A stretch of DNA of 6,081 bases from Clostridiales bacterium (GCA_003541445.1 DPMO01000269.1:5455-11535); one strand, 5' to 3'. Numbered from the stretch's first letter, positions 1 through 5,350 are shown. Numbers and translations are program-made. Notes: a model not told the origin generated them from the letters alone.

Positions 1-54
1 CTGCGGGTAGAAGCGGGTCCAGGGTCGGGACAGATAGTACTCCCTGGGTTCCAT
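1..54 (-). CDS. N-terminal fragment of a probable AMP-forming acyl-CoA synthetase (cut by window edge)
   Basis: The gene reads leftward from ATG at 54-52 and runs off the window after 18 codons: MEPREYYLSRPWTRFYPQ. The RPW-x-x-FYP pattern is typical of the extreme N-terminus of long-chain acyl-CoA synthetases (FadD-like, AMP-binding family), where it is usually followed by G-V/I-P. Those enzymes activate fatty acids to acyl-CoA through an acyl-AMP intermediate. An AAGGA ribosome binding site lies on the minus strand (complement of 63-67), eight bases before the ATG. An in-frame TGA lies upstream and no other ATG or GTG intervenes, which supports this start. The gene diverges from yjbQ. Only the first residues are visible, so no catalytic motif can be checked; the family call rests on this short signature alone. 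Confidence 0.55.
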   Translation of the reverse strand, partial: MEPREYYLSRPWTRFYPQ

Positions 55-246
55 AAGCGACTTCCTTCCCAATTTCCGAACATCAGGTGCGAAATGGGTG
101 TGTAGTTTGAATCGTCAGAGTCTTGACGAACTTCTTCGCGCCCCATGCGACCTTTCCTCCTCCCCAGGTCATATCAGTCGAGTCAGAGTGGGCCTGCAGG
201 CAGTGCCTGGGAAAGGATTCCGCCTGGAAGACGTTGAACGCGAACG
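55..246. promoter_or_regulatory. Divergent intergenic region between the acyl-CoA synthetase fragment and yjbQ
   Basis: These 192 bases should hold promoters for both directions and are less GC-rich than the genes, especially 55-125. I see no convincing -35/-10 pair on either strand. A TTGACG at 123-128 could be a plus-strand -35 element, but the matching -10 position reads only ATGCGA. The octamer GTCAGAGT occurs at 114-121 and again at 182-189. The yjbQ start lacks a well-placed Shine-Dalgarno sequence. Confidence 0.4.
112..129. promoter_or_regulatory. Inverted repeat TCGTCA-N6-TGACGA, candidate operator
   Basis: TCGTCA at 112-117 and TGACGA at 124-129 form perfect six-base arms around a six-base spacer. 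The right arm overlaps the possible -35 hexamer TTGACG at 123-128, in the divergent gap between two genes. That is where a dimeric repressor such as a TetR- or GntR-type regulator would be expected to bind. No regulator gene is visible in the window, and six-base arms can arise by chance. Confidence 0.25.
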
Positions 247-651
247 GTGGTGAACCCTGTGGAGTTCGAGGTCAGGACAAGGGCCAGACGCCAGTTCGTC
301 GACATCACCCCGCAGGTTATCGAGAAGGTGCAGGCCTCCGGCGTGCGCTCAGGACTCTGCGTCGTCTACGTGCGCCACACGACCGCCGGGGTCACCGTCA
401 ACGAGAACGCGGACCCCACCGTCGCCTCCGACATCCTCCGGCGCCTGGAGGCCCTCGCCCCGGATGACGCGGGATACGCCCACCTCGAGGGCAACTCGCC
501 GGCGCACATCATGGCCACCCTTGTCGGCTCCTCGGCCACGATACCGGTGGTGGACGGCAGGCTGGCCCTCGGACGGTGGCAGGGCGTGTTCCTCACCGAG
601 TTCGACGGGCCCCGCACGAGGAAGGTGTCTGTCACGGTGGTCGGCACCTGA
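247..651 (+). CDS. yjbQ: YjbQ/UPF0047 family protein (secondary thiamine-phosphate synthase-like)
   Basis: This is a 134-residue protein, the usual size for the YjbQ/UPF0047 family of single-domain cytosolic proteins. Visible family motifs are HTTAGVTVNENADP at 44-57, the YAHLEGNSPAH segment at 77-87, LGRWQGVF at 108-115 and EFDGPRTRK at 118-126. The conserved His, Asn, Glu and Asp residues probably form a metal or ligand site. Some members show weak thiamine-phosphate synthase activity, which is the source of the database name; the physiological role is not established. GTG 247 is the first possible start after an in-frame TGA at 235-237; GTG 250 is an equally plausible start one codon later. 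No strong ribosome binding site is seen. The sirtuin follows after 42 bases on the same strand, so the two are probably cotranscribed. Family assignment is very secure; function is not. Confidence 0.92.
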   Translation: MVNPVEFEVRTRARRQFVDITPQVIEKVQASGVRSGLCVVYVRHTTAGVTVNENADPTVASDILRRLEALAPDDAGYAHLEGNSPAHIMATLVGSSATIPVVDGRLALGRWQGVFLTEFDGPRTRKVSVTVVGT

Positions 652-681
652 AGAGTGCGTCGCGGCCCTCCTGGGGAGAGG

Positions 682-686
682 GGAGG
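682..686 (+). promoter_or_regulatory. Shine-Dalgarno GGAGG that fixes the sirtuin start at ATG 694
   Basis: GGAGG lies seven bases before ATG 694. The longer open frame begins at GTG 655, directly after the yjbQ stop, but would have to be translated through this site and has no comparable signal of its own. Confidence 0.75.
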
Positions 687-693
687 AGTGAAC

Positions 694-1500
694 ATGACCG
701 ACGAGAACGCAGCCGGCCCCCACGCGACCGGCCCCGGCGGCCGGGCCGCCCGCCCGGACCCGGACGACCGGTCCGGCCTCATCGACAGGCTCGCCGACCT
801 CATGGAGGAGCACGGCCCCGCGGTGGTCCTCACCGGGGCCGGCATCTCCACCGAGAGCGGCATACCTGACTTCCGCAGCCCGGGAACAGGCCTTTGGAAC
901 TACATCGACCCCATGGAGGACCTGTCGGCCGAGACCCTGCGGACGCGACCGGCCCACTTCTGGCGCTGCTTCGGGGCCCTCCGGGGCTCCGGACTCAAGG
1001 CTGAGCCGAACCGGGGCCACCTCGCCCTGGCGCGCCTGGAGAAGTCGGGCCACGTGAGGCTCGTCATAACCCAGAACATAGACGGGCTCCATCACAAGGC
1101 GGGGTCGCGTCGCGTCCTCGAGATACACGGCCACCTCCGGACGGCGCGGTGCCAGTCCTGCGGTCAGAGGCGGCCCCTCGTCGAGGCCCTGGAGCAGCTT
1201 TCGTCAAGGGAGATACCCGAGTGCGGCTGCGGGGGGCACCTCCGGCCCGACGTCGTCCTCTTCGGGGACCCGATGCCCCCGGTCTTCGAGGAGGCCTGGA
1301 GGAAGGCGGCCGCCTCGAGGCTCCTCCTCGTCGTCGGGTCGAGCCTCACCGTCTGGCCGGCGGCCTCACTGGCCGAGCTCACCCCGCACCTGGCCGTCAT
1401 AAACCGCGACCCGACCCCGGCCGACGTGCACGCCGACGTCGTCATCAGGGGTTCCGCGGGGGAGGTCCTCTCGGCCCTGGCGGAGCGGCTCGGGGCCTAG
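694..1500 (+). CDS. cobB: Sir2-family NAD-dependent protein deacylase (sirtuin)
   Basis: This 268-residue protein is a complete bacterial sirtuin. It removes acetyl or other acyl groups from lysine side chains, consuming NAD and releasing nicotinamide and O-acyl-ADP-ribose. Motifs in order: GAGISTESGIPDFRS at 48-62 (NAD binding), TQNIDGLHHKAG at 126-137, catalytic His145 in EIHG, zinc ligands CQSC at 153-156 and C177/C179 in the ECGCGG stretch, LRPDVVLFGD at 183-192, VGSSLTVWPA at 214-223 and INRDPT at 236-241. The first 28 residues are a low-complexity Gly/Pro/Ala/Asp-rich extension outside the fold. The gene sits 42 bases after yjbQ and across a divergent gap from a likely acyl-CoA synthetase, a classical substrate of bacterial sirtuins. 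Six of its ten Ile codons are ATA, unlike ppcA in this window. A hairpin surrounds the stop codon. The symbol follows common bacterial usage; deacetylase versus other deacylase preference cannot be decided. Confidence 0.96.
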   Translation: MTDENAAGPHATGPGGRAARPDPDDRSGLIDRLADLMEEHGPAVVLTGAGISTESGIPDFRSPGTGLWNYIDPMEDLSAETLRTRPAHFWRCFGALRGSGLKAEPNRGHLALARLEKSGHVRLVITQNIDGLHHKAGSRRVLEIHGHLRTARCQSCGQRRPLVEALEQLSSREIPECGCGGHLRPDVVLFGDPMPPVFEEAWRKAAASRLLLVVGSSLTVWPAASLAELTPHLAVINRDPTPADVHADVVIRGSAGEVLSALAERLGA

Positions 1501-1515
1501 CGCTCCCGCCCCGAG
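1489..1515 (+). terminator. Hairpin straddling the sirtuin stop codon, no U-tract
   Basis: CTCGGGGC at 1489-1496 and GCCCCGAG at 1508-1515 form a perfect eight-base, GC-rich stem with an 11-base loop containing the TAG stop (1498-1500). With G1516 bulged, two more G-C pairs can extend it. No run of T follows, so it is not a canonical intrinsic terminator. It may terminate by another mode, pause polymerase or protect the 3' end. Confidence 0.45.
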
Positions 1516-1536
1516 GCCGTCCTTGTCGTGAGGGCA

Positions 1537-1588
1537 TAGGGTAGGAAGATAGGAAGATTAGGTAGGGCGGGTAGAAGAGGCTGTAGGA
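1537..1588 (+). repeat. C-poor TAGG-repeat tract in the leader of the TPR gene
   Basis: TAGGAAGA occurs twice in perfect tandem (1542-1549 and 1550-1557). TAGG cores also occur at 1537, 1559, 1563 and 1584, with a TAGA variant at 1572. From 1531 to 1590 there are only three C residues, in a genome otherwise very rich in C. Its role is unknown; it lies between the sirtuin hairpin and the TPR gene start. Confidence 0.6.
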
Positions 1589-1602
1589 GAGACCCTGGAC
1601 CG

Positions 1603-1619
1603 CCACCCTTCCTGGGTGG
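1603..1619 (+). other. Small hairpin upstream of the TPR gene
   Basis: CCACCC (1603-1608) and GGGTGG (1614-1619) pair across the loop TTCCT. The direct repeat TGGACCG (1596-1602 and 1617-1623) overlaps it. The structure ends 20 bases before the Shine-Dalgarno sequence at 1640, and no T-run follows. It could be a leader structure or chance. Confidence 0.3.
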
Positions 1620-1639
1620 ACCGGAGGCTGCGGCCGTGG

Positions 1640-1644
1640 GGAGG
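1640..1644 (+). promoter_or_regulatory. Shine-Dalgarno GGAGG that favours GTG 1652 as TPR gene start
   Basis: GGAGG lies seven bases before GTG 1652. The alternative in-frame GTG 1616 would add twelve residues (VDRRLRPWGGEP) in front of the membrane segment and falls inside the small hairpin, without a ribosome binding site. Confidence 0.7.
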
Positions 1645-1651
1645 TGAGCCC

Positions 1652-2335
1652 GTGAGATACTGGTGGGCTCCTTTCGTCGCGGTGGTGCTGGTGGCCGTCA
1701 TCCTCGGGGTCTGGGGACCATCGGGCCTGCCCGACACCGGCTATCTCCTCACGGTCGTGGCGGCCATCGCCCTGGCCGGTCTGGGCTTCGCCCTCTACGG
1801 GTGGTTCGCGGCCAAAGAACTTCCGGAACTCATCGAGCGCGTGGTCGAGGAGCGTCTCGCCCGCATCGAGAAGGAGCTCCGTGGCCTGACCTACCGCCAA
1901 CAGGAGGCCATGCAGAAGATTGTCGCCTCGTACGCGGTAGACGACACGGACCGGAAAATCGCCCTCCTGAAGCAGGCCGTGGACATCCAGCCCGACGCCT
2001 ACAACGCCTACGTGGCCTTGGGCTACGCCTTCTGGGAGAAGGGCGACCTCCTGCAGGCCCAGGAGTGTTTCATGAAGGACCTGGAGTCTCATCCAGACAA
2101 CCACCAGGCCGCCTCCGACCTGGCCGCCCTCTACTGCGAGCAGGAGGAGTGGGTGTCTGCACTTCACTGGTTGAAGCGGGCCCTACGAATGAACCCCTCG
2201 TGCTGGAGGGACTTTGAATCCGACACCCGGTTCGACAAGCTCAGGCAGGACGCCCCCGAGCCCCACTCGGACACATACAGGCGCCTCATCGAGGACGCCC
2301 GACGCCGCGAGGCGACGCCGGGGCCCAAGGCATGA
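1652..2335 (+). CDS. Membrane-anchored TPR-repeat protein
   Basis: This 227-residue protein has two hydrophobic segments (about 6-21 and 32-52) joined by a short turn. A charged, coiled-coil-like stretch follows at 56-90, rich in Glu, Arg and Leu. Then come tetratricopeptide repeats at roughly 83-115 (divergent), 116-149 (AYVALGYAFWEKGDLLQAQ at 119-137) and 150-183 (AASDLAALYCEQEEWVSAL at 153-171). It ends with the DFES-D-x-RFDKLR pattern often seen after the last TPR. TPRs bind partner proteins or peptides. The likely topology is a membrane hairpin with the repeats in the cytoplasm; this is inferred from the positive residues after segment 2 being few and is uncertain. The gene overlaps the transporter gene by four bases, so it may help assemble or regulate that transporter. 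No specific named family is recognised and no enzymatic motif is seen. Confidence 0.85.
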   Translation: MRYWWAPFVAVVLVAVILGVWGPSGLPDTGYLLTVVAAIALAGLGFALYGWFAAKELPELIERVVEERLARIEKELRGLTYRQQEAMQKIVASYAVDDTDRKIALLKQAVDIQPDAYNAYVALGYAFWEKGDLLQAQECFMKDLESHPDNHQAASDLAALYCEQEEWVSALHWLKRALRMNPSCWRDFESDTRFDKLRQDAPEPHSDTYRRLIEDARRREATPGPKA

Positions 2336-3585
2336 GTCCGGCGGCGGCACCTGGCGGAGGGCCCAGACTGGACTACGTCAGGACCTTCACCCTCGGTCTG
2401 GGCTTCATGGTCATAAGCCTCACCTGGTCGATCTACAACGCCTTCGTCCCGGTCTTCTACGAGCGCTTCATCCAGAGCGGCACCATTGTCGGCCTCCTGA
2501 TGACCACCGACAACATCATCGGCGTCACGCTCCAGCCCTGGGTCGCCTACAAGAGCGACCGCACCTGGACCCGATTAGGGCGGCGGATGCCCTACATCCT
2601 CGTCGCCGCGCCCGCGGCGGCCGTCTTCTTCATCCTCGTCCCTCACCACACCAGCCTTTGGATGCTCCTCTTCACCGCTTTGGGGATGAACTTGGCCATG
2701 GGGTTCTTCCGCGTACCGGCGGTGGCCCTGATGCCCGACATCACGCCACGGCCTCTCCGCAGTCAGGCCAGCGGAATCATCAACTTCATGGGCGGCCTGG
2801 GGGCCCTGGTCGCCTTCTTCATCGCCGCACCGCTCCACCGCATGGCCCCGCACCTCCCTTTCCTCGTGACGGGGCTGCTCGTCTTCCCGGTCGTCGCCGC
2901 GCTCTACTGGCGGATAAAGGAGCCGCGCCACCTCGGCGTCCACCAGCCCCGGAAGACGTCGTTCTTGAACGCGGTGCGCTCCGTCTGCCACCCGTCCCGG
3001 CGCCAGGTTCTGCGTCTCTTGCTGGCCGTGTTCGCCTGGTTCGTCGCGTTCACAGGGGTCGAGGCGTTCTTCACGCTCCACGCCATCGATGTCCTGGGCA
3101 CTGACGCGGCCGCAGGCGCCTTCACGCTCGGGTTCTTGGCCCTCTCGTTCCTGCTTTTCGCCGTGCCAGCGGGTTTCATCGGCGGCCGCTTCGGTCGACG
3201 CCGCGCCATCATGACGGGCCTCGTGCTCCTGCTGGCCGTGTTCGCGGCGGCAGCCGCGGTCCGGTCCGTACAAGTAGTCCGACTGCTCTTCCTCGCCGCC
3301 GGACTCGCCTGGGCCCTGGTCAACGTGAACTCCTACCCCATGGTCGTGGAGATGGCCAGCGACGCCGAGACGGGCACCTACACGGGGCTCTACTACTTCT
3401 TCTCGTCCGGAGCGGCCATCGTGGGACCGCCCCTCACAGGTGCGCTGCGCGACCTCTTCGGGTATGAGCATCTTTTCCTGTACGCGGTCGTCCCGGTGGC
3501 CGTGGCCCTTTCCCTGACGCGGCGCGTGCACGGAGGTGAGGCGGTGCCCGGCGGCAAGGCCGGAGCGGCCGTGGCCTTCCGGTGA
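2332..3585 (+). CDS. MFS transporter, GPH/SLC45 sugar-symporter type
   Basis: This is a 417-residue, highly hydrophobic protein with about twelve predicted membrane helices and a short polar tail. The loop between helices 2 and 3 carries YKSDRTWTRLGRRMPYIL (73-90), the SDR-x-x-x-R-x-GRR-x-P signature shared by glycoside-pentoside-hexuronide symporters and SLC45/plant sucrose-proton symporters. The matching loop of the second half reads GGRFGRRRA (284-292). Other family-like stretches are the MPD-x-TPRPLRSQASGIINFMGGLG region and NVNSYPMVVE (331-340). It probably imports a sugar or glycoside with a cation across the cytoplasmic membrane; the substrate cannot be read from sequence. The start ATG overlaps the TPR gene stop (ATGA, 2332-2335) and lacks a good Shine-Dalgarno sequence, which points to translational coupling. 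A hairpin surrounds the stop. Confidence 0.9.
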   Translation: MSPAAAPGGGPRLDYVRTFTLGLGFMVISLTWSIYNAFVPVFYERFIQSGTIVGLLMTTDNIIGVTLQPWVAYKSDRTWTRLGRRMPYILVAAPAAAVFFILVPHHTSLWMLLFTALGMNLAMGFFRVPAVALMPDITPRPLRSQASGIINFMGGLGALVAFFIAAPLHRMAPHLPFLVTGLLVFPVVAALYWRIKEPRHLGVHQPRKTSFLNAVRSVCHPSRRQVLRLLLAVFAWFVAFTGVEAFFTLHAIDVLGTDAAAGAFTLGFLALSFLLFAVPAGFIGGRFGRRRAIMTGLVLLLAVFAAAAAVRSVQVVRLLFLAAGLAWALVNVNSYPMVVEMASDAETGTYTGLYYFFSSGAAIVGPPLTGALRDLFGYEHLFLYAVVPVAVALSLTRRVHGGEAVPGGKAGAAVAFR

Positions 3586-3598
3586 CGCCTCCACGGCC
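3567..3598 (+). terminator. Hairpin straddling the MFS transporter stop codon, no U-tract
   Basis: GGCCGTGG (3567-3574) and CCACGGCC (3591-3598) form a perfect eight-base stem. The 16-base loop holds the TGA stop (3583-3585). A bulged arrangement adds AGCG/CGCT (3564-3567 with 3601-3604) at the base. No T-run follows. It resembles the hairpin at the sirtuin stop. Confidence 0.4.
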
Positions 3599-3635
3599 AT
3601 CGCTGAGAACACCCCCCAGAACATCACCGCCCTCG

Positions 3636-3646
3636 TGTAATATGAT
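3636..3646 (+). promoter_or_regulatory. Possible -10 region for ppcA
   Basis: TGTAATATGAT is an AT-rich island in an otherwise GC-rich gap between the transporter and ppcA. TATGAT (3641-3646) matches TATAAT at five of six positions. No good -35 hexamer lies 16-18 bases upstream, so this is only suggestive. Confidence 0.22.
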
Positions 3647-3704
3647 TGCGTCTAAGCCCGGGTTCCGGGCGGAGGCATCCGCGACAAGGGGACGGCGACG
3701 TCGT

Positions 3705-5291
3705 GTGACCGCAGGCAGGATTCCCACAGCGATGCTCACCCAGCACCCCGACTCGGCCTCGCGCTACGTTCCGATCCAGGAGGAACCAGACGAGGCCATC
3801 CAGGGGTTGCTTCCGGTTCCCGACGGCCTCGGAGCGGACGAGGTCATGGTCGATTTCGAGGGGAAACTCACCCCCTACCACCAGCCTTCACAGATCGTCT
3901 TAGGACTCCTGGAACGGGGAGTGGTCCCGGGCCGGGACGTCAGAGTCACCCCGCGGGTGGCCTCGGCCAGCAAGGAGACGGTCTTCCGGCAGTTGATGGC
4001 CTTGATGTCCCTGGTCGAGACGAACGTCCAGGCGGCCGAGCGTGGCGCGGAGCAGGCAGTGCGCGAAGTCGTCGTGCCGATGTGCGAGACGCCTGAGGAA
4101 CTCCTGGCCGCCCGCAGGCGGGTCGCCAGCGTCATCGAGCTCGCTCACAAGGAGTTCGGTCTACCTAGCGACCCCGACCTCATCCGCCTCATCCCCCTCG
4201 TCGAGGGTGTGCCCGAACTCCTCGGCATCGACCGCATACTCGCCGGGTACCTGGCCGAATCGGGCCTGGCCGGGAAGGGACCGCTTCGTTTTCTCCTCGG
4301 GCGATCCGACCCGGCCCTCTCCTACGGAATGGTCTCCGCGGTCCTGGCCGGCAAGGTGGCCCTGGCCAGGGCGGCCAGGGTGGGCGAGGCCTACGACGTG
4401 GAGGTGGCTCCCATCCTCGGCGCCGGAGCCCTCCCCTTCAGGGGCCACTTGACCTTGAGCAACCTCGACGGCGTTCTCGCCACCTTCCCGGGCGTCAGGA
4501 CCGTGACCGTCCAGTCCGCCCTCCGCTACGACCACGGTGAGGCCGCGGCCCGGCAGCTGTGCGCCCGGTTGCGGGAACGTCTCTCGTCGCCCGGGAACGG
4601 TGGTGCCGAGAGTCCGCCTGCTTACACCTCCGCCGAGTTCGATGAACTCACAGACCTGGTCGCCATCTTCACCCGCCACTACCTGGAGACGTTCTTCGAC
4701 ATCATCGACCTCGTCTGCCGGCTGTCCGACATCATGCCGAAACAGCGCGACCGCCTGGCCAGGTTCAGCCCCGTGGGCTACGCCCGTGACGTGGCTCGTC
4801 CGGACAAGCTCGCAGCCCAGGTGCCAAACCCTGAACTGGCCGACGGCCTCCGCCGTTTCGACACCGACCTGAAGGTCTTCCTGCCGCGGGCCATCACCTT
4901 CACCGCCGCCCTCTATACCATCGGGCTCCCGCCCGAGTTCATCGGCACCGGGCGAGGACTCGCCGAGGTGAGGCGGCGCTACGGCCCGGACGGCTTGGCC
5001 GCCCTGGAGCGCTACTACCCCACCCTGCGGACAGACCTCGCCTTCGCGGGGCGTTTCCTGGACCTCGACACCGCCGGGGCGTTCCTGACACCCAAGACCG
5101 TCTCCGACATCAGCGCCGACGTGCGGGGCGTCGGGGAGACGCTCGGTCTCTCCCCGGGCCCCCAGACCCCGGAAGACGAGTTCTACCGCACTCTGGTCCG
5201 AACCACCCAGCCCATCCTCAAGCACCTCCTCGGTCTGGGGCGCGAGCTGTTGGCCGACGACGCCGAAGAGGTGGGGCTGGTCACGAACTGA
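3705..5291 (+). CDS. ppcA: Archaeal-type phosphoenolpyruvate carboxylase, with displaced C-terminus
   Basis: This enzyme carboxylates phosphoenolpyruvate with bicarbonate to oxaloacetate, the anaplerotic feed of the TCA cycle. It belongs to the short PpcA family of archaea and a few bacteria such as Clostridium perfringens, not the ~900-residue bacterial type. Starting at GTG 3705 the protein begins MTAGRIPTAMLTQHPD, matching the family opening IPR-x-M-x-TQHPD; ATG 3732 would lose the IP part. Further motifs are DEVMVDFEGKLTPYHQ (45-60), TPR (82-84), RSDPALSYG (200-208), GAGALPFRGHL (239-249, glycine-rich loop) and QSALRYDH (270-277). The frame stops at TGA 5289-5291 after 528 residues, short of the RMGK-x-RGS-x-G end I recall for the Clostridium enzyme. 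That end is present in the -1 frame (5285-5329), giving about 541 residues if restored. No strong Shine-Dalgarno is seen; AAGGGG at 3686-3691 is 13 bases from the GTG. Family call very secure; start moderately secure. Confidence 0.93.
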   Translation: MTAGRIPTAMLTQHPDSASRYVPIQEEPDEAIQGLLPVPDGLGADEVMVDFEGKLTPYHQPSQIVLGLLERGVVPGRDVRVTPRVASASKETVFRQLMALMSLVETNVQAAERGAEQAVREVVVPMCETPEELLAARRRVASVIELAHKEFGLPSDPDLIRLIPLVEGVPELLGIDRILAGYLAESGLAGKGPLRFLLGRSDPALSYGMVSAVLAGKVALARAARVGEAYDVEVAPILGAGALPFRGHLTLSNLDGVLATFPGVRTVTVQSALRYDHGEAAARQLCARLRERLSSPGNGGAESPPAYTSAEFDELTDLVAIFTRHYLETFFDIIDLVCRLSDIMPKQRDRLARFSPVGYARDVARPDKLAAQVPNPELADGLRRFDTDLKVFLPRAITFTAALYTIGLPPEFIGTGRGLAEVRRRYGPDGLAALERYYPTLRTDLAFAGRFLDLDTAGAFLTPKTVSDISADVRGVGETLGLSPGPQTPEDEFYRTLVRTTQPILKHLLGLGRELLADDAEEVGLVTN

Positions 5292-5329
5292 TCATCCGGA
5301 TGGGGAAGATGCGGGGGAGTCTGGGGTAG
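5285..5329 (+). pseudogene. Out-of-frame C-terminal tail of PEP carboxylase
   Basis: Read from 5285 this frame gives ELIIRMGKMRGSLG followed by TAG (5327-5329). From memory, the Clostridium perfringens archaeal-type enzyme ends EWIVRMGKVRGSIG, so the match is close and collinear. The preceding in-frame residues EEVGLVT align with the family's EELKILN. Joining T527 to this tail by a one-base step back (the G at 5285 read twice) gives the expected length with no gap. The simplest explanation is one missing base between about 5266 and 5285, for instance in the GGGG run at 5273-5276. No canonical slippery heptamer is visible, so programmed -1 frameshifting is less likely. Confidence 0.75.
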
Positions 5330-5350
5330 ACGTCCTCAGATGAGCCCCGC
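5311..5350. terminator. Structured region after ppcA, candidate bidirectional terminator
   Basis: GCGGGG (5311-5316) pairs with CCCCGC (5345-5350). Inside it, GTCT (5319-5322) and AGAC (5328-5331) can form a small second stem around the loop GGGGT. The displaced ppcA stop TAG (5327-5329) lies within. There is no T-run on either strand. It lies between two convergent genes, where a terminator for both would be expected. Confidence 0.35.

Noticed and set aside
1..146. Minus-strand open frame from ATG 146 (begins MGREEVRQDSDDSNY) with a GGAGG nine bases upstream, open to the window edge
   Set aside because: It competes with the ATG 54 frame, and the peptide resembles no family and looks like translated intergenic DNA. 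The ATG 54 frame gives the recognisable RPW-x-x-FYP start with its own ribosome binding site.
123..467. Plus-strand open frame overlapping yjbQ
   Set aside because: It runs in another frame across the secure yjbQ gene and gives an Arg/Gly/Pro-rich product typical of shadow frames in GC-rich DNA.
655..693. Longer sirtuin start at GTG 655
   Set aside because: GGAGG sits seven bases before ATG 694, and the added residues fall outside the sirtuin fold.
349..1134. Long minus-strand open frame opposite yjbQ and the sirtuin
   Set aside because: It lies antisense to two well-supported genes, has no recognisable motif and has biased composition.
2575..3627. Minus-strand frame of 350 codons opposite the transporter
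   Set aside because: It is very rich in Glu, Gly, Arg and His, as expected from antisense reading of hydrophobic codons; no domain or ribosome binding site.
3582..3704. N-terminal extension of PEP carboxylase up to 3582
   Set aside because: The family begins close to IPR-x-M-x-TQHPD. The extra stretch is Arg/Pro/Ser-rich, overlaps the transporter stop hairpin and contains the best -10-like sequence.
4161..5225. Minus-strand frame of 354 codons opposite ppcA
   Set aside because: It is antisense to a secure enzyme gene, has low-complexity Gly/Glu/Val composition and matches no family.
5293..5302. Perfect palindrome CATCCGGATG after the ppcA in-frame stop
   Set aside because: It has no loop to form a hairpin, and the bases are explained as coding sequence of the displaced ppcA tail.
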